Part shown: positions 9,108 through 21,273 of the stretch, one piece after another
Layout: each line of letters starts with the position of its first letter
Position numbering within the stretch: the first letter of the stretch is position 1
DNA from: Halomonas sp. 328
GTDB lineage: Bacteria > Pseudomonadota > Gammaproteobacteria > Pseudomonadales > Halomonadaceae
DNA length: 64,000 bases
Reading direction: 5' to 3'
Assembly (NCBI RefSeq): GCF_015645095.1
Contig: NZ_JADOTW010000024.1
Coordinates: forward strand, 1-64,000
The notes under the pieces: model-generated
Seen by the model: only the letters and a program-made list of their open reading frames with translations
The model's database searches: none
Told to the model about the DNA's origin: nothing
Translations under genes and position numbers: made by a program

Positions 9108-9890
9108 TTAGCCCTTGTCGGAATCCTCGGCGGGCAGCGGGCTGGTACGGGTCCGTACCCAGAGATCCGCATACTTGGCAAAGGTGGAGTGCGCCGAGAG
9201 CAGCGCCAGCAGCAGCCCTTGGCGCCCGTCCAGGAAGCCCGCCTTGAGCAGGTACATGCGCAGGAAGCAGCCGATGCCGTGCACCACACCGGCGCCGAGG
9301 CTGCCGCGCTTGCCCCGGGCGGCCCGCTGTTCCGCCCAGGCCTGGGCGTAGTGGGCCGATTTCTCCAGGTAGTGGCGCAGGTCCCGGTAGGTGAAGTGGA
9401 GCAGATCCCCGGAGAGCGCCTTGACCGGCAGGCTCTCGGGATTCTCCAGCTTCTCGTGTACCAGGGCGTCGTTGTAGCCGGCACGCCCCCGAGGATAGAG
9501 GCGTGCCACCCGGTCCGGGTACCAGCCGGAGTGGCGAATAAAGTCACCGAAGCACCAGGAGAGCCGCGCCAGGGTATAGATGGCAGGCGTTCCATCGGCC
9601 AGGGCCGCCTGGATGCTCTGGCGCAGTTCCGGCGTCACCCGCTCGTCGGCATCCACCATCAGGATCCAGTCGCTCTCCACTAGGGCCTCGGCACGCCGGC
9701 GCTGGACCCCGAATCCCTGCCAGTCCGCCGCCACTGCTACCTTGTCGGTATAGCGGGCGGCGATCTCGCGAGTGGTGTCCTGGCTGCCGGCATCCAGCAC
9801 CACGATCTCGTCGACCCAGGTCAGGGTATCGAGGCAGGCGGCGAGGTGCTCGGCCTCATTCTTGACGATCAGTACGGCAGCCAGGGACAT
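9108..9890 (-). CDS. Glycosyltransferase family 2, LPS core (WaaE/LgtF type)
   Basis: The 260-residue protein is a GT-A family 2 enzyme. It starts LAAVLIVKNEAEHLAACLDTL, has VLDAGSQDTT, and the metal-binding DxD equivalent MVDADERVTPEL near residue 85. The C-terminal part (FTYRDLRHYLEKSAHYA and a late hydrophobic segment) matches the beta-1,4-glucosyltransferases WaaE/LgtF that extend the inner-core heptose. The ATG at 9890 was chosen because the family begins just before the VxIVKNE strand; an in-frame ATG at 9944 would add 18 residues of low-complexity sequence. No clear Shine-Dalgarno precedes either start. Confidence 0.85.
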   Translation of the reverse strand: MSLAAVLIVKNEAEHLAACLDTLTWVDEIVVLDAGSQDTTREIAARYTDKVAVAADWQGFGVQRRRAEALVESDWILMVDADERVTPELRQSIQAALADGTPAIYTLARLSWCFGDFIRHSGWYPDRVARLYPRGRAGYNDALVHEKLENPESLPVKALSGDLLHFTYRDLRHYLEKSAHYAQAWAEQRAARGKRGSLGAGVVHGIGCFLRMYLLKAGFLDGRQGLLLALLSAHSTFAKYADLWVRTRTSPLPAEDSDKG

Positions 9891-9985
9891 AGGAGATCCA
9901 GCGCTAAGGAAGGTGGCGCCAGTGTAAGGGGGCCCTTGCCCCATCGCAACGCCGCCCCTCCAGCCAGGCGGCGAAGCTTGCTAGG

Positions 9986-10011
9986 CTAGGGAGCGATACC
10001 ACACTCCCTAG
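9986..10011. repeat. 8-bp inverted repeat in the opgB-like leader
   Basis: CTAGGGAG at 9986-9993 and CTCCCTAG at 10004-10011 are perfect complements with a 10-nt spacer, ending 13 nt before the start codon. The right arm overlaps the only ribosome-binding-like AGGA (10010-10013), so a hairpin could mask it; it could equally be an operator. Confidence 0.35.
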
Positions 10012-10024
10012 GATTCCCGCCCTG

Positions 10025-11695
10025 ATGTCCCGATTGCACTTGCCGAGCCACCTCCTGCGCCACCCCCGCTGGTGGGCCCTGGGCTACCTGGGGCTCTGCC
10101 TGGGGCACGCCCTGAGCGTGCTCTTGCCCATCCCCTGGCTTAGCGTATTGCCCATCGCCGGCCTGTGGCTGGGCCTGGCCGCCTGGCTGGGCTGGGGGGG
10201 CCCTCGCCATGCCCGCTATCGACGGGTCTGGCCCTGGTCGCTGTTGCCCCTGGCCCTGTGGTGGCTCTATGTCTATCTCTCCGATGGCTTCGGCAGCGTC
10301 GACCTGGGCGCGCTCTTCTTCCATCTGCAGGCGGGGATCACCGACCATGGCGGCGCCGGGCGTATCACCGCGGCCTTCCTCTATACCCTGGCGGCGGCCC
10401 TGAGCCTGGTGGCCTTTACCTGGCTGATACGCACCGACAAGCGTTGGCGGCTGCTGGAGAAGGTGCTGATGCTGGTCCTGGTGGCCGGCAACCCTCTCTT
10501 GTTCGGCCTCGGCCAGCGGGGGGCCGCCATCGTGGTGGAGGAGGATGGCGCCTGGCTCGACCGCCGCTACCAGGCGCCCCAGATCGAGGCCCGCCCCGCA
10601 TCGCCGCCCAACCTGCTGCTGATCTATCTGGAGAGCATCGAGCGCACCTATGCCGACCGGGAGCGCTTCGGCGATGCCTACGCCGACCTGGATCATCTCG
10701 GCGAACAGGGCAGCGTCTTCGAAGGCGTGCGCCAGATCGACAACACCGGCTGGACCATGGCCGGGATGATCGCCAGCCAGTGCGGGGTGCCGCTGATGCC
10801 CGCCGGCCTGCTGCACGATCGCCAGTTCGAGCCTCTGGAGGCGGTGGTGCCCGGCATCGACTGCCTGGGTGACCTGCTCGGTGAGGAGGGTTATCGCCTC
10901 AGTTACCTGGGTGGCGCCAGCAAGACCTTCGCCGGCAAGGGGCTCTTCTACCATGGCCATGGCTTCGAGCGAGTGCTGGGCCGCGAGGAGCTGGTACCGC
11001 GCATGGCGGACCCCGACTACCTCAACGACTGGGGCCTCTACGACGACACCCTCTTCGACTTCGCCGTGGAGGAGATCCTGACGCTGAATGCCGAGCCCGG
11101 CCCCTGGGGGCTGGTCATGCTGACCCTGGGTGGCCACGCCCCCCATGGCCACCCGGCCCGACGCTGCCTCGAGCGCCAGGGGGAGTTCGATGGCGTGGAT
11201 ATCCTCTACTCGGTGGAGTGCACCGCCTGGCTGACCCGAGACCTGCTGGAGCGCCTCGAGGCCCAGGGGCTGCTGGACAACACTCTGGTGATGCTTGCCA
11301 GCGATCACCTCACCATGCGGGTCTCGGCCTGGGATCAGCTGAATCTCAGCGACCGGGATAACACCTTCATGTTGCTGGGCCCGGGGATCGACGAGGCCCG
11401 GGTGGTACGCGAGGCCTCGATGCTGGACCTCTATCCCACCCTGCTGGAGGCCATGGGCTTCGAGCTGGCCCAGCACCGGGCGGGGCTGGGGGTCTCGCTG
11501 CTGACGCCGACCCTCAACCTGGTGGAGCGTCACGGGGTGGAAGAGATCAACCGCCGCCTGACCCAGGAGCGCGCCCTGCAACAACGGCTCTGGGAGGGGC
11601 TGGCGCCACAACCCGAGACCGAGCCGACGGCCCCCCAGGAGCAGATCACCGAGGTCCCCCAGGACAAGCCCGCGGGGGAGATGCCGCCGCTTTAA
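10025..11695 (+). CDS. LTA-synthase/sulfatase-family phosphoglycerol transferase (OpgB-like)
   Basis: The 556-residue inner-membrane protein starts with five hydrophobic segments (about residues 17-165), followed by a periplasmic alkaline-phosphatase/sulfatase-fold domain. The domain opens with NLLLIYLESIERTYAD, close to the corresponding segment in E. coli phosphoglycerol transferase I. It includes NTGWTMAGMIASQCG, whose Thr is the family's nucleophile, and the metal-site SDHLTM. OpgB moves phosphoglycerol from phosphatidylglycerol to periplasmic glucans; here the acceptor could also be LPS core, given the neighbours. It has a Pro/Glu-rich C-terminal tail of about 35 residues. It is convergent with waaF and overlaps it by 4 bp. 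Confidence 0.85.
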   Translation: MSRLHLPSHLLRHPRWWALGYLGLCLGHALSVLLPIPWLSVLPIAGLWLGLAAWLGWGGPRHARYRRVWPWSLLPLALWWLYVYLSDGFGSVDLGALFFHLQAGITDHGGAGRITAAFLYTLAAALSLVAFTWLIRTDKRWRLLEKVLMLVLVAGNPLLFGLGQRGAAIVVEEDGAWLDRRYQAPQIEARPASPPNLLLIYLESIERTYADRERFGDAYADLDHLGEQGSVFEGVRQIDNTGWTMAGMIASQCGVPLMPAGLLHDRQFEPLEAVVPGIDCLGDLLGEEGYRLSYLGGASKTFAGKGLFYHGHGFERVLGREELVPRMADPDYLNDWGLYDDTLFDFAVEEILTLNAEPGPWGLVMLTLGGHAPHGHPARRCLERQGEFDGVDILYSVECTAWLTRDLLERLEAQGLLDNTLVMLASDHLTMRVSAWDQLNLSDRDNTFMLLGPGIDEARVVREASMLDLYPTLLEAMGFELAQHRAGLGVSLLTPTLNLVERHGVEEINRRLTQERALQQRLWEGLAPQPETEPTAPQEQITEVPQDKPAGEMPPL

Positions 11696-12735
11696 CCCTC
11701 GGCGCCGGAAGGCTCGGCCAGCAGGGCCGCCAGCAGGCGTTCCGGGGTCATTTGGGTCAGGCAGTGGGTATGCCCCAGGGGGCAGGTGCGCTGGAAGCAG
11801 GGCGAGCAGTCGAGGGACAGGGTGTGGATCTCGGCGTTGCCGGTCAGTGGCGGCGTATAGGCCGGCGAGGAGGAGCCGTAGAGGGCATGCACCCGGGTGC
11901 CCACTGCCGCCGCCACATGCATCAGGCCGGAGTCGTTGGTCACCACCTGGCGGCAATCGGCGAGCAGGTCCACCGCATCCGCCAGCCGGGTCTTGCCACA
12001 GAGGTTATGGGCATGAGCTAGGCCCGCGGCGATGGTCTCGCCGGCCTCCACGTCCTTGGGGCCACCCAGTACCCGCACCTCGAAGCCTCGCTCCACCAGG
12101 GACTCGGCCAGGGCCCGAAAATGCTCCAGGGGCCACTGCTTGGCGGGCCCATACTCGGCACCGGGCATCATGCCGATGGCGGGCCGCGACGACAGCCCCT
12201 GGGCCAGGCGCAGCGATACCAGGTTATCGGCATCCACCGCCAGCCGCGGCCGCGGGATCGGGAAATCGCCTCGCGCCGCCGCTTCGGCGGGCAGGCCCAG
12301 GGCCACGAAGCGCTTCACGGTCTGGTCCAGCACCGCCTTGTCGAGGCGCCGACGATCATTGAGCAGGCCGTAGCGCTGCTCGCCGGTGAAGCCGGTACGC
12401 CGGGGAATGCGCGCCAGGAAGGGCACCAGGGCCGACTTCAGGGAGCGCGGCAGGACGATGGCGCGATCGAAGTGCCCCTTGAGCCGCGCGGCCAGGGCCC
12501 GGCGCACGCCCCAGCCGAACTGGCCATGCCCCACTTCCAGGCCATGGGCCTCGTCCACCTCGGCCATGCGTTCTAGGATCGGCAGCGACCAGGGCGGCGC
12601 CACCACGCCGAGGCGGCAGCCGGGATGGCGCGCCTTGAGGGTCATGAACAGGCTCTGGGCCATCACCATGTCGCCGACCCAGGAGGGGCCGACCACCAGG
12701 ATGCGCGGCCCCTCGATGGCCTCGGGCCTAGCCAT
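11692..12735 (-). CDS. waaF: Lipopolysaccharide heptosyltransferase II
   Basis: WaaF adds the second L-glycero-D-manno-heptose to the LPS inner core from ADP-heptose. The 347-residue product has [17 protein letters not shown] near residue 13 and [15 protein letters not shown] mid-protein. The donor-site stretch [22 protein letters not shown] is followed by [10 protein letters not shown] and the cysteine-bearing C-terminal [16 protein letters not shown], which are typical of heptosyltransferase II. The start overlaps the end of hldD by 8 bp, so the two are co-transcribed and coupled. E. coli also has hldD-waaF adjacent. Confidence 0.95.
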   Translation of the reverse strand: MARPEAIEGPRILVVGPSWVGDMVMAQSLFMTLKARHPGCRLGVVAPPWSLPILERMAEVDEAHGLEVGHGQFGWGVRRALAARLKGHFDRAIVLPRSLKSALVPFLARIPRRTGFTGEQRYGLLNDRRRLDKAVLDQTVKRFVALGLPAEAAARGDFPIPRPRLAVDADNLVSLRLAQGLSSRPAIGMMPGAEYGPAKQWPLEHFRALAESLVERGFEVRVLGGPKDVEAGETIAAGLAHAHNLCGKTRLADAVDLLADCRQVVTNDSGLMHVAAAVGTRVHALYGSSSPAYTPPLTGNAEIHTLSLDCSPCFQRTCPLGHTHCLTQMTPERLLAALLAEPSGAEG

Positions 12736-13684
12736 TCAGCCACTCCAGGTAGGCGCGCACGCCCTGGGCCACGCTCTTGAACTCGGCGTCATAGCCGGCC
12801 TCCCGCAGCCGCGAGATATCGGCGCGGGTGTAGCTCTGGTAGCGCCCCTTGAGCTCCTCGGGGAAATCGATGTACTCGATCTTGCCACGGCCGTAGTAGT
12901 CGATCACCGCCTCGCCGATGGCCTTGAAAGGCTCGGCGCGGCCGCTGCCCAGGTTGAAGATGCCGGAGCGCTCCGGGTGGTCGAGGAACCACAGGTTGAC
13001 GTTGACCACATCCCCCACATAGACGAAGTCGCGGCTCTGCATGCCCGCCTCATAGCCGTCCCAGGCACCGAACAGCTTGAGGTCCTGGCCGGCGCTCACC
13101 TGGGTGTGATGGTGATAGGCGACGCTGGCCATCTTGCCCTTGTGCTGCTCCCGGGGACCATAGACGTTGAAGTAGCGAAAGCCCACTACCTGGCTGGTGA
13201 ACTGATCCCAGCGGGCGCGCACGTACTGGTCGAAGAGCAGCTTGGAGTAGCCGTAGACGTTAAGGGGCTTCTCGTGCTCAGGCGCCTCCACGAACACCTC
13301 GCTGCCGCCATAGGTGGCCGCCGAGGAGGCGTAGAGGAAGGGGATGCCGCGCTGCTGGCAGAAGTGCAGCAGCACCTTGGAGTACTCGAAGTTGTTGTCG
13401 AGCATGAAGCGGCCGTCCCACTCGGTGGTGTCGGAGCAGGCCCCCTCGTGGAAGATCGCCTCGATGGTCGGCAGGGTCGCCGGCCCGCCGGCGAGTTCCG
13501 CCTCGGCGCGACGCCGGAAGTCATCCTTGTCCAGGTAGTCGCCCAGGGTGCAGTCGGCCAGGTTGACGAACTTGGTGCCGTCGGAGAGGTCGTCCACCAC
13601 CATCACGTCCTGGTGGCCACGGGCATTCAGGGCCTTGACCAGATTCGAGCCGATAAAGCCGGCCCCGCCTGTTACTACGATCAT
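12728..13684 (-). CDS. hldD: ADP-L-glycero-D-manno-heptose 6-epimerase
   Basis: HldD converts ADP-D-glycero-D-manno-heptose to the L-glycero form, the last step of the heptose donor pathway. The 318-residue short-chain dehydrogenase-like protein starts [19 protein letters not shown] (NAD(P)-binding GxxGxxG). It has the active-site YGYSK near residue 140 and [25 protein letters not shown] lies 7 nt before the ATG. It is first in an hldD-waaF pair and divergent from glyQ, with a 124-bp gap between the starts. Confidence 0.96.
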   Translation of the reverse strand: MIVVTGGAGFIGSNLVKALNARGHQDVMVVDDLSDGTKFVNLADCTLGDYLDKDDFRRRAEAELAGGPATLPTIEAIFHEGACSDTTEWDGRFMLDNNFEYSKVLLHFCQQRGIPFLYASSAATYGGSEVFVEAPEHEKPLNVYGYSKLLFDQYVRARWDQFTSQVVGFRYFNVYGPREQHKGKMASVAYHHHTQVSAGQDLKLFGAWDGYEAGMQSRDFVYVGDVVNVNLWFLDHPERSGIFNLGSGRAEPFKAIGEAVIDYYGRGKIEYIDFPEELKGRYQSYTRADISRLREAGYDAEFKSVAQGVRAYLEWLNG

Positions 13685-13762
13685 CGTTGCGTCCTCATAT
13701 CGTCCGGGCCGGCGCCGCGGACCGACTTGCCCGGGTGCCTATAACCGATTCCCCACTGATTG

Positions 13763-13768
13763 TATACT
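13763..13768 (+). promoter_or_regulatory. -10-like hexamer upstream of glyQ
   Basis: TATACT lies 41 bp before the glyQ start in the divergent hldD-glyQ gap. No convincing -35 is found at standard spacing. The opposite strand reads TACAAT across the same bases and might serve hldD. Confidence 0.3.
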
Positions 13769-13808
13769 TGACGCCTTGTGAATTCATGGGCCAACCGGTG
13801 CTTCACCA

Positions 13809-14759
<951 letters not shown>

Positions 14760-14761
14760 GC

Positions 14762-16828
14762 ATGGCATCCTCTACTTTCTTGCTGGAACTCGGTGTCGAG
14801 GAACTGCCTCCCGGTGCCATCGATAGCCTCGCCGACGCCCTGGCCGAGGGCCTGCGTCGCGGCCTGGGCGAGGCCGAGATCGACTTCGGCGCCATCCGCG
14901 CCCACGCCAGTCCCCGCCGCCTGGCGGTGGAGATTCTCGAGCTCGCCGACAAGCAGCCGGATCGCGAAGTCGAACGCCGCGGTCCGGCCCTGGCCGCCGC
15001 CTTCAAGGACGGCCAGCCCACCAAGGCCGCCGAGGGCTTCGCCCGCTCCTGCGGCGTCGGCGTCGACGAGCTGATCCACCTGGAGACCGACAAGGGCACC
15101 TGGCTCGGCTACCGGGAACAACAGCAGGGCGAGGCCACCACCGCCCTGCTGCCGGCCATCGCCGACAAGGCCATCGCCGCCCTGCCGGTGCCCAAGAACA
15201 TGCGCTGGGGCGCCTCGCGCATCGAGTTCTCGCGTCCGGTGCACTGGCTGGTGATGCTCTACGGTGACGCCGTGGTGGAGGCCGAGATCCTCGGCCTCTC
15301 GGCCGGCCGCACCACCTATGGTCACCGCTTCCACGCCCCCCAGGCCATCGAGCTGGCGCATGCCGACGGCTACCTGGCGATCCTGGAAGAGGCCTATGTG
15401 CTGGCCGACCGCCACAAGCGTCGCGAGCGTATCCGCGAGCAGGTGCTGGCCGAGGCGGAGTGCCAGGAGGCCGAGGCGGTGATCGACGAAGCGCTGCTCG
15501 ACGAGGTCAGCGGCCTGGTGGAGTGGCCGGTGGCCCTGACCGGTAGCTTCGACGAGCGCTTCCTGGAAGTGCCGCCGGAGTGCCTGATCTCCTCGATGAA
15601 GGCCAACCAGAAGTACTTCCACCTGCTGGATAGCGACGGCAAGCTCAAGCCGCTGTTTATCACCGTGTCCAATATCGAGAGTCAGGACCCCCAGCAGGTG
15701 ATCGAGGGCAACGAGCGGGTCATCCGTCCGCGCCTGGCCGACGCCGCCTTCTTCTACGACACTGACCGCAAGACGCCGCTGGCCGAGCGCCGCGACGGCC
15801 TGGCCAGCGTGGTCTTCCAGCAGCAGCTGGGTACCCTGGCCGACAAGGCCGACCGCTCCGCGGTGGTGGCCCGGCATATCGCCGAACGCATCGGCGGCGA
15901 CCCCCTGCATGCCGAGCGGGCCGCCCAGCTGGCCAAGTGCGACCTGGTCACCGAGATGGTCCTGGAGTTCCCCGAGCTGCAGGGCATCATGGGCTGCTAC
16001 TACGCCCGCCAGGATGGTGAGCCCGAAGCCGTGGCCCGGGCCCTCTACGAGCAGTACCTGCCGCGCAACGCCGGCGACGAGATCCCCCAGAGCCCCACCG
16101 GCCAGGCCGTGGCCCTGGCCGATCGCCTGGACACCCTGACCGGCATCTTCGGCATCGGTCAGCGCCCCACCGGCACCAAGGATCCCTTCGCCCTGCGCCG
16201 CGCCGCCATCGCCGTGCTCAATATCCTGGTCAAGGGCGAGCTGGACCTCGACCTGCGCGAGCTGCTGACCCTCGCGGTGGAGCAGCATGGCGAGCTGCCC
16301 AAGACCGAGGGCCTGGTGGACCTGGTACTCGACTATATGCTCGAGCGCTTCCGCGCCTGGGCCCAGGACGAGGGCATGGCGGTGGAGAGCTACCTGGCGG
16401 TGCGCGCCCGCCCGGTCACCAAGCCCCTGGACTTCGCCCGCCGCATGCGTGCCGTGCATGGCTTCGCCGCCCGCGATGAGGCCGCCGCCCTGGCCGCCGC
16501 CAACAAGCGGGTCTCCAATATCCTCGCCAAGCAGGCCCACGACGGCAGCACCCGGGTCGACCCCGAGCTGCTCCAGGAGCGCGCCGAGCAGGCCCTGCAC
16601 CAGGCCCTGGCGGCCCGCCGCGAGGAGGTGGCCCCGCTGTTCCAGGCCGCCGACTACAGCGCCGCCCTGGATCGCCTGGCCGCCCTGCGCGAACCAGTGG
16701 ACACTTTCTTCGACGAGGTGATGGTGATGGCCGAGGAGCCGACGGTGCGGGCCAATCGCCTGGCCCTGCTCGCCGACCTCCAGGGGCTGTTCCTGGAGGT
16801 GGCGGATATCGCCGAACTCCAGCAGTAA
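14762..16828 (+). CDS. glyS: Glycyl-tRNA synthetase beta subunit
   Basis: GlyS is the tRNA-binding beta subunit of glycyl-tRNA synthetase. The 688-residue product matches the E. coli length (689). It begins STFLLELGVEELPPGAIDSL, has WGASRIEFSRPVHWLV and SMKANQKYFHL, and ends with the anticodon-binding region. I chose the ATG at 14762. A TTG at 14756, overlapping the glyQ stop, sits at better spacing from GGGAG and cannot be excluded; it would add two residues. Confidence 0.96.
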   Translation: MASSTFLLELGVEELPPGAIDSLADALAEGLRRGLGEAEIDFGAIRAHASPRRLAVEILELADKQPDREVERRGPALAAAFKDGQPTKAAEGFARSCGVGVDELIHLETDKGTWLGYREQQQGEATTALLPAIADKAIAALPVPKNMRWGASRIEFSRPVHWLVMLYGDAVVEAEILGLSAGRTTYGHRFHAPQAIELAHADGYLAILEEAYVLADRHKRRERIREQVLAEAECQEAEAVIDEALLDEVSGLVEWPVALTGSFDERFLEVPPECLISSMKANQKYFHLLDSDGKLKPLFITVSNIESQDPQQVIEGNERVIRPRLADAAFFYDTDRKTPLAERRDGLASVVFQQQLGTLADKADRSAVVARHIAERIGGDPLHAERAAQLAKCDLVTEMVLEFPELQGIMGCYYARQDGEPEAVARALYEQYLPRNAGDEIPQSPTGQAVALADRLDTLTGIFGIGQRPTGTKDPFALRRAAIAVLNILVKGELDLDLRELLTLAVEQHGELPKTEGLVDLVLDYMLERFRAWAQDEGMAVESYLAVRARPVTKPLDFARRMRAVHGFAARDEAAALAAANKRVSNILAKQAHDGSTRVDPELLQERAEQALHQALAARREEVAPLFQAADYSAALDRLAALREPVDTFFDEVMVMAEEPTVRANRLALLADLQGLFLEVADIAELQQ

Positions 16829-16847
16829 GCAGAGCCCCCGCAAGACC

Positions 16848-16880
16848 AAGGGCCGGCGAGTGTGACTCGCCGGCCCTTTT
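16848..16880 (+). terminator. Intrinsic terminator after glyQS
   Basis: AAGGGCCGGCGAG pairs perfectly with CTCGCCGGCCCTT across a 5-nt loop and is followed by TT, 20 nt after the glyS stop. Confidence 0.8.
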
Positions 16881-16902
16881 CTATTCATTCCGCCCATCCG
16901 GG

Positions 16903-16918
16903 CGTTTCACGTGAAACA
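16903..16918. promoter_or_regulatory. parS-like centromere site 1
   Basis: CGTTTCACGTGAAACA matches 15 of 16 bases of the consensus chromosomal parS palindrome, which ParB binds to load onto DNA around the origin. It lies between the glyQS terminator and gmhB, 46 bp (centre to centre) from the next site. Confidence 0.85.
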
Positions 16919-16948
16919 CCACCCGTGGCAAGCCGACTTGGCAGACGT

Positions 16949-16964
16949 TGTTCCACGTGAAACA
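16949..16964. promoter_or_regulatory. parS-like centromere site 2
   Basis: TGTTCCACGTGAAACA matches 15 of 16 bases of the parS consensus and lies 41 bp before the gmhB start. A TTG at 16948 could in principle translate it as FHVKH, but the gmhB family start is downstream. Confidence 0.83.
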
Positions 16965-17004
16965 CTCCCCTCCACCCGACGACAGCAACGAGGACGCGAC
17001 GCCC

Positions 17005-17577
17005 ATGCCCTCCCCCGACCGCCTGGTCATCCTCGATCGCGATGGCGTGATCAACCAGGACTCCGATGCCTACGTGAAGTCCCTCGATGAGTTCCACCCC
17101 TACCCCAGCGCCATCGCCGCCATCGGCCGGCTCTCTCGGGCAGGGTGGACGGTGGCGGTGGCCACCAACCAGTCGGGCATCGCCCGGGGCTACTATAGCG
17201 AGGCCACCCTGGGAGAGATGCATGCGGAGCTGCGGCGCCGGGTCACCGAGGCCGGCGGCGAACTGGCCCATATCGCCTACTGTCCCCATGGCCCCGACGA
17301 CCATTGCGACTGCCGCAAGCCGCTCCCCGGCCTCCTCGAGCAGATCCGCGTGGCGCTGGGACTGGAGAGCCTGGCGGGGAGCTGGATGGTGGGGGATAGC
17401 CTGCGGGACCTGCAGGCCGGTGAGACCCAGGGCTGTCGCAACGTGCTGGTCAAAACCGGCAAGGGCGAGCGCACCCTGGCCAAGCATCCGGAGCTCGCCG
17501 CCCCCGGCAACGAACCCCTCCTCTTCGACGACCTGGCCGGCTTCGTCGACTGGCTGCTGGCCAAACAGCCGCGATAA
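17005..17577 (+). CDS. gmhB: D-glycero-beta-D-manno-heptose-1,7-bisphosphate 7-phosphatase
   Basis: GmhB removes the C7 phosphate from heptose 1,7-bisphosphate between the two HldE reactions. The 190-residue HAD-family protein (E. coli 191) has VILDRDGVIN near its start (nucleophile and acid-base Asp pair), ATNQSGIARG and the zinc-loop cysteines CPHGPDDHCDCRKP. MVGDSLRDLQAG closes the active site. The ATG at 17005 gives the family length; earlier in-frame starts translate the parS site. It lies alone, flanked by terminators, on the gyrB side of parS. The gene order glyQS-gmhB-gyrB is also known from pseudomonads (from memory). Confidence 0.95.
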   Translation: MPSPDRLVILDRDGVINQDSDAYVKSLDEFHPYPSAIAAIGRLSRAGWTVAVATNQSGIARGYYSEATLGEMHAELRRRVTEAGGELAHIAYCPHGPDDHCDCRKPLPGLLEQIRVALGLESLAGSWMVGDSLRDLQAGETQGCRNVLVKTGKGERTLAKHPELAAPGNEPLLFDDLAGFVDWLLAKQPR

Positions 17578-17597
17578 GCTGGATAGCTGCTGAATGC

Positions 17598-17634
17598 AAA
17601 TCGCCCCCATGGCAAGGCCATGGGGGCGATTTTT
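17598..17634. terminator. Strong bidirectional terminator between gmhB and gyrB
   Basis: AAATCGCCCCCATGGC and its complement form a 16-bp stem with a 3-nt loop followed by TTTTT. It lies 20 nt after the gmhB stop. The A-run on the left could also stop gyrB transcripts from the opposite direction. Confidence 0.85.
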
Positions 17635-17692
17635 CTTCCAGCTTAAAGCTTATGGCTTACAGCTACCGGCGCAGCCGGGGGGCGCAGCCCAG

Positions 17693-20116
<2,424 letters not shown>

Positions 20117-21229
20117 CTACTCCATCATGTGAAGTCTTTTCATTCCGTCGCCTTGGAACTCGAGCCGGCCCTGTTTCACGTGAAACATGGCGACCGGGGT
20201 CTCCGGACGCCAGTGCCCGGCGAGTGCCTGGGGTTCGACACTGGTGATGAATGCTTGACAGTCCAGACACGACAGCCAGTGGCAGAACATCTCGCGATGG
20301 CCCGCATCCAGCTCCGCGGGCAGATCGTCGATCAAATAGAGGCAGGTGCGGCCGGTCATGGCCTCCAGCACCCGCCCCTGGGCCAGTTTCATGGCACTGA
20401 CCACCAGCTTCTGCTGGCCGCGGGAGAGCACCTCCACCGCCGGACGCCGCTTCAGGCGGATGCGCAGATCGGCCCGCTGGGGGCCCTGCTGGGTAAACCC
20501 CATCTGGCGATCGGTGTCACGCCCCTGTTGCAGGATCTCGGCCAGGGGACGACGCTTGTCCCAGCCCCGGGAGTAGCGCAGCTCCAGGCCAGGCAAGGGC
20601 AGCAACTCCTTGAGGGTCTCCTCGAAGACCGGCAGGAAGTCGCCCATATAAGCCTGGCGAAGCTCGTCCAGCTGCTCGCTCCAGCGCACCAGCTCATGCT
20701 CCCAGCTGTCCAGGGAGCGAAGGTCGATTCTATCATGCCTGAGCAGGGCATTCCGATGTTTCAGGGCCCGGCGTACGCCCTTCCACACTTGCATGAAGCC
20801 ATGTTTCACGTGAAACACGCCCCAGTCGAGAAACTCTCGACGCGCCGCCGGGCCACCCTCCAGCAGGCGGAAGGCATCGGGATTGATCAGCTGCAGGGGG
20901 AGGGCCTCGGCCAACTGCGCCAGGCGGGCAATGCGCTCGCCGCCCAGGCGAAGCTCGAGCTCGCCGGCATCCCGCTGGCGGCGCACCCCCAGGGCGAGAT
21001 CGCCGCTCAGGCGGGCATGAAGCGTCAGGGCGGGCTGATCATGGGCGATGGCATGACGCAATTGCTGGGTGCGGAAGGAGCGTCCCATGCCCAGCACATG
21101 GATTCCCTCCAGCAGGCTGGTCTTGCCGCTGCCGTTGGGGCCGAGGATCAGGTTGATCCCCGGCTGCGGACGCATCTCGAGGGGTTCGAGGTTGCGCAGG
21201 CCGCTGAAGGCGAGACGCTCGATGACCAT
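20117..21229 (-). CDS. recF: DNA replication and repair protein RecF
   Basis: RecF is an SMC-like ATPase that, with RecO and RecR, loads RecA at gaps. The 370-residue product has Walker A GPNGSGKTS at 30-38, ABC signature LSRGQQKL near residue 290 and Walker B CLYLIDDLPAELD. Two perfect parS palindromes lie within the gene and are translated as FHVKH (near residue 141) and FHVKQ (near residue 354). At both places E. coli RecF has alignable sequence of the same length (FHNEPG, FTVEKG), so the centromere sites replaced ordinary codons without indels. The dnaN-recF gap is 44 bp. Confidence 0.97.
   Translation of the reverse strand: MVIERLAFSGLRNLEPLEMRPQPGINLILGPNGSGKTSLLEGIHVLGMGRSFRTQQLRHAIAHDQPALTLHARLSGDLALGVRRQRDAGELELRLGGERIARLAQLAEALPLQLINPDAFRLLEGGPAARREFLDWGVFHVKHGFMQVWKGVRRALKHRNALLRHDRIDLRSLDSWEHELVRWSEQLDELRQAYMGDFLPVFEETLKELLPLPGLELRYSRGWDKRRPLAEILQQGRDTDRQMGFTQQGPQRADLRIRLKRRPAVEVLSRGQQKLVVSAMKLAQGRVLEAMTGRTCLYLIDDLPAELDAGHREMFCHWLSCLDCQAFITSVEPQALAGHWRPETPVAMFHVKQGRLEFQGDGMKRLHMME
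20172..20187. promoter_or_regulatory. parS site 3, inside the 3' end of recF
   Basis: TGTTTCACGTGAAACA is a perfect 16-bp parS palindrome. It lies in the recF coding sequence, 55 bp from the recF stop, and close to the gyrB start. Confidence 0.93.
20802..20817. promoter_or_regulatory. parS site 4, inside recF
   Basis: A second perfect TGTTTCACGTGAAACA, 630 bp from site 3, mid-recF. ParB (46749-47666) is the expected binder; no parS lies next to parAB itself. Confidence 0.93.
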
Positions 21230-21273
21230 CGTCAGCCCTCGACGATGACGAAAAAGCGATGCATATCAATCAA

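Noticed and set aside
16948-17004. N-terminal extension of gmhB from TTG 16948
   Set aside because: It would translate the parS palindrome (FHVKH) and add 19 unlike residues; the family starts near the HAD motif at ATG 17005.
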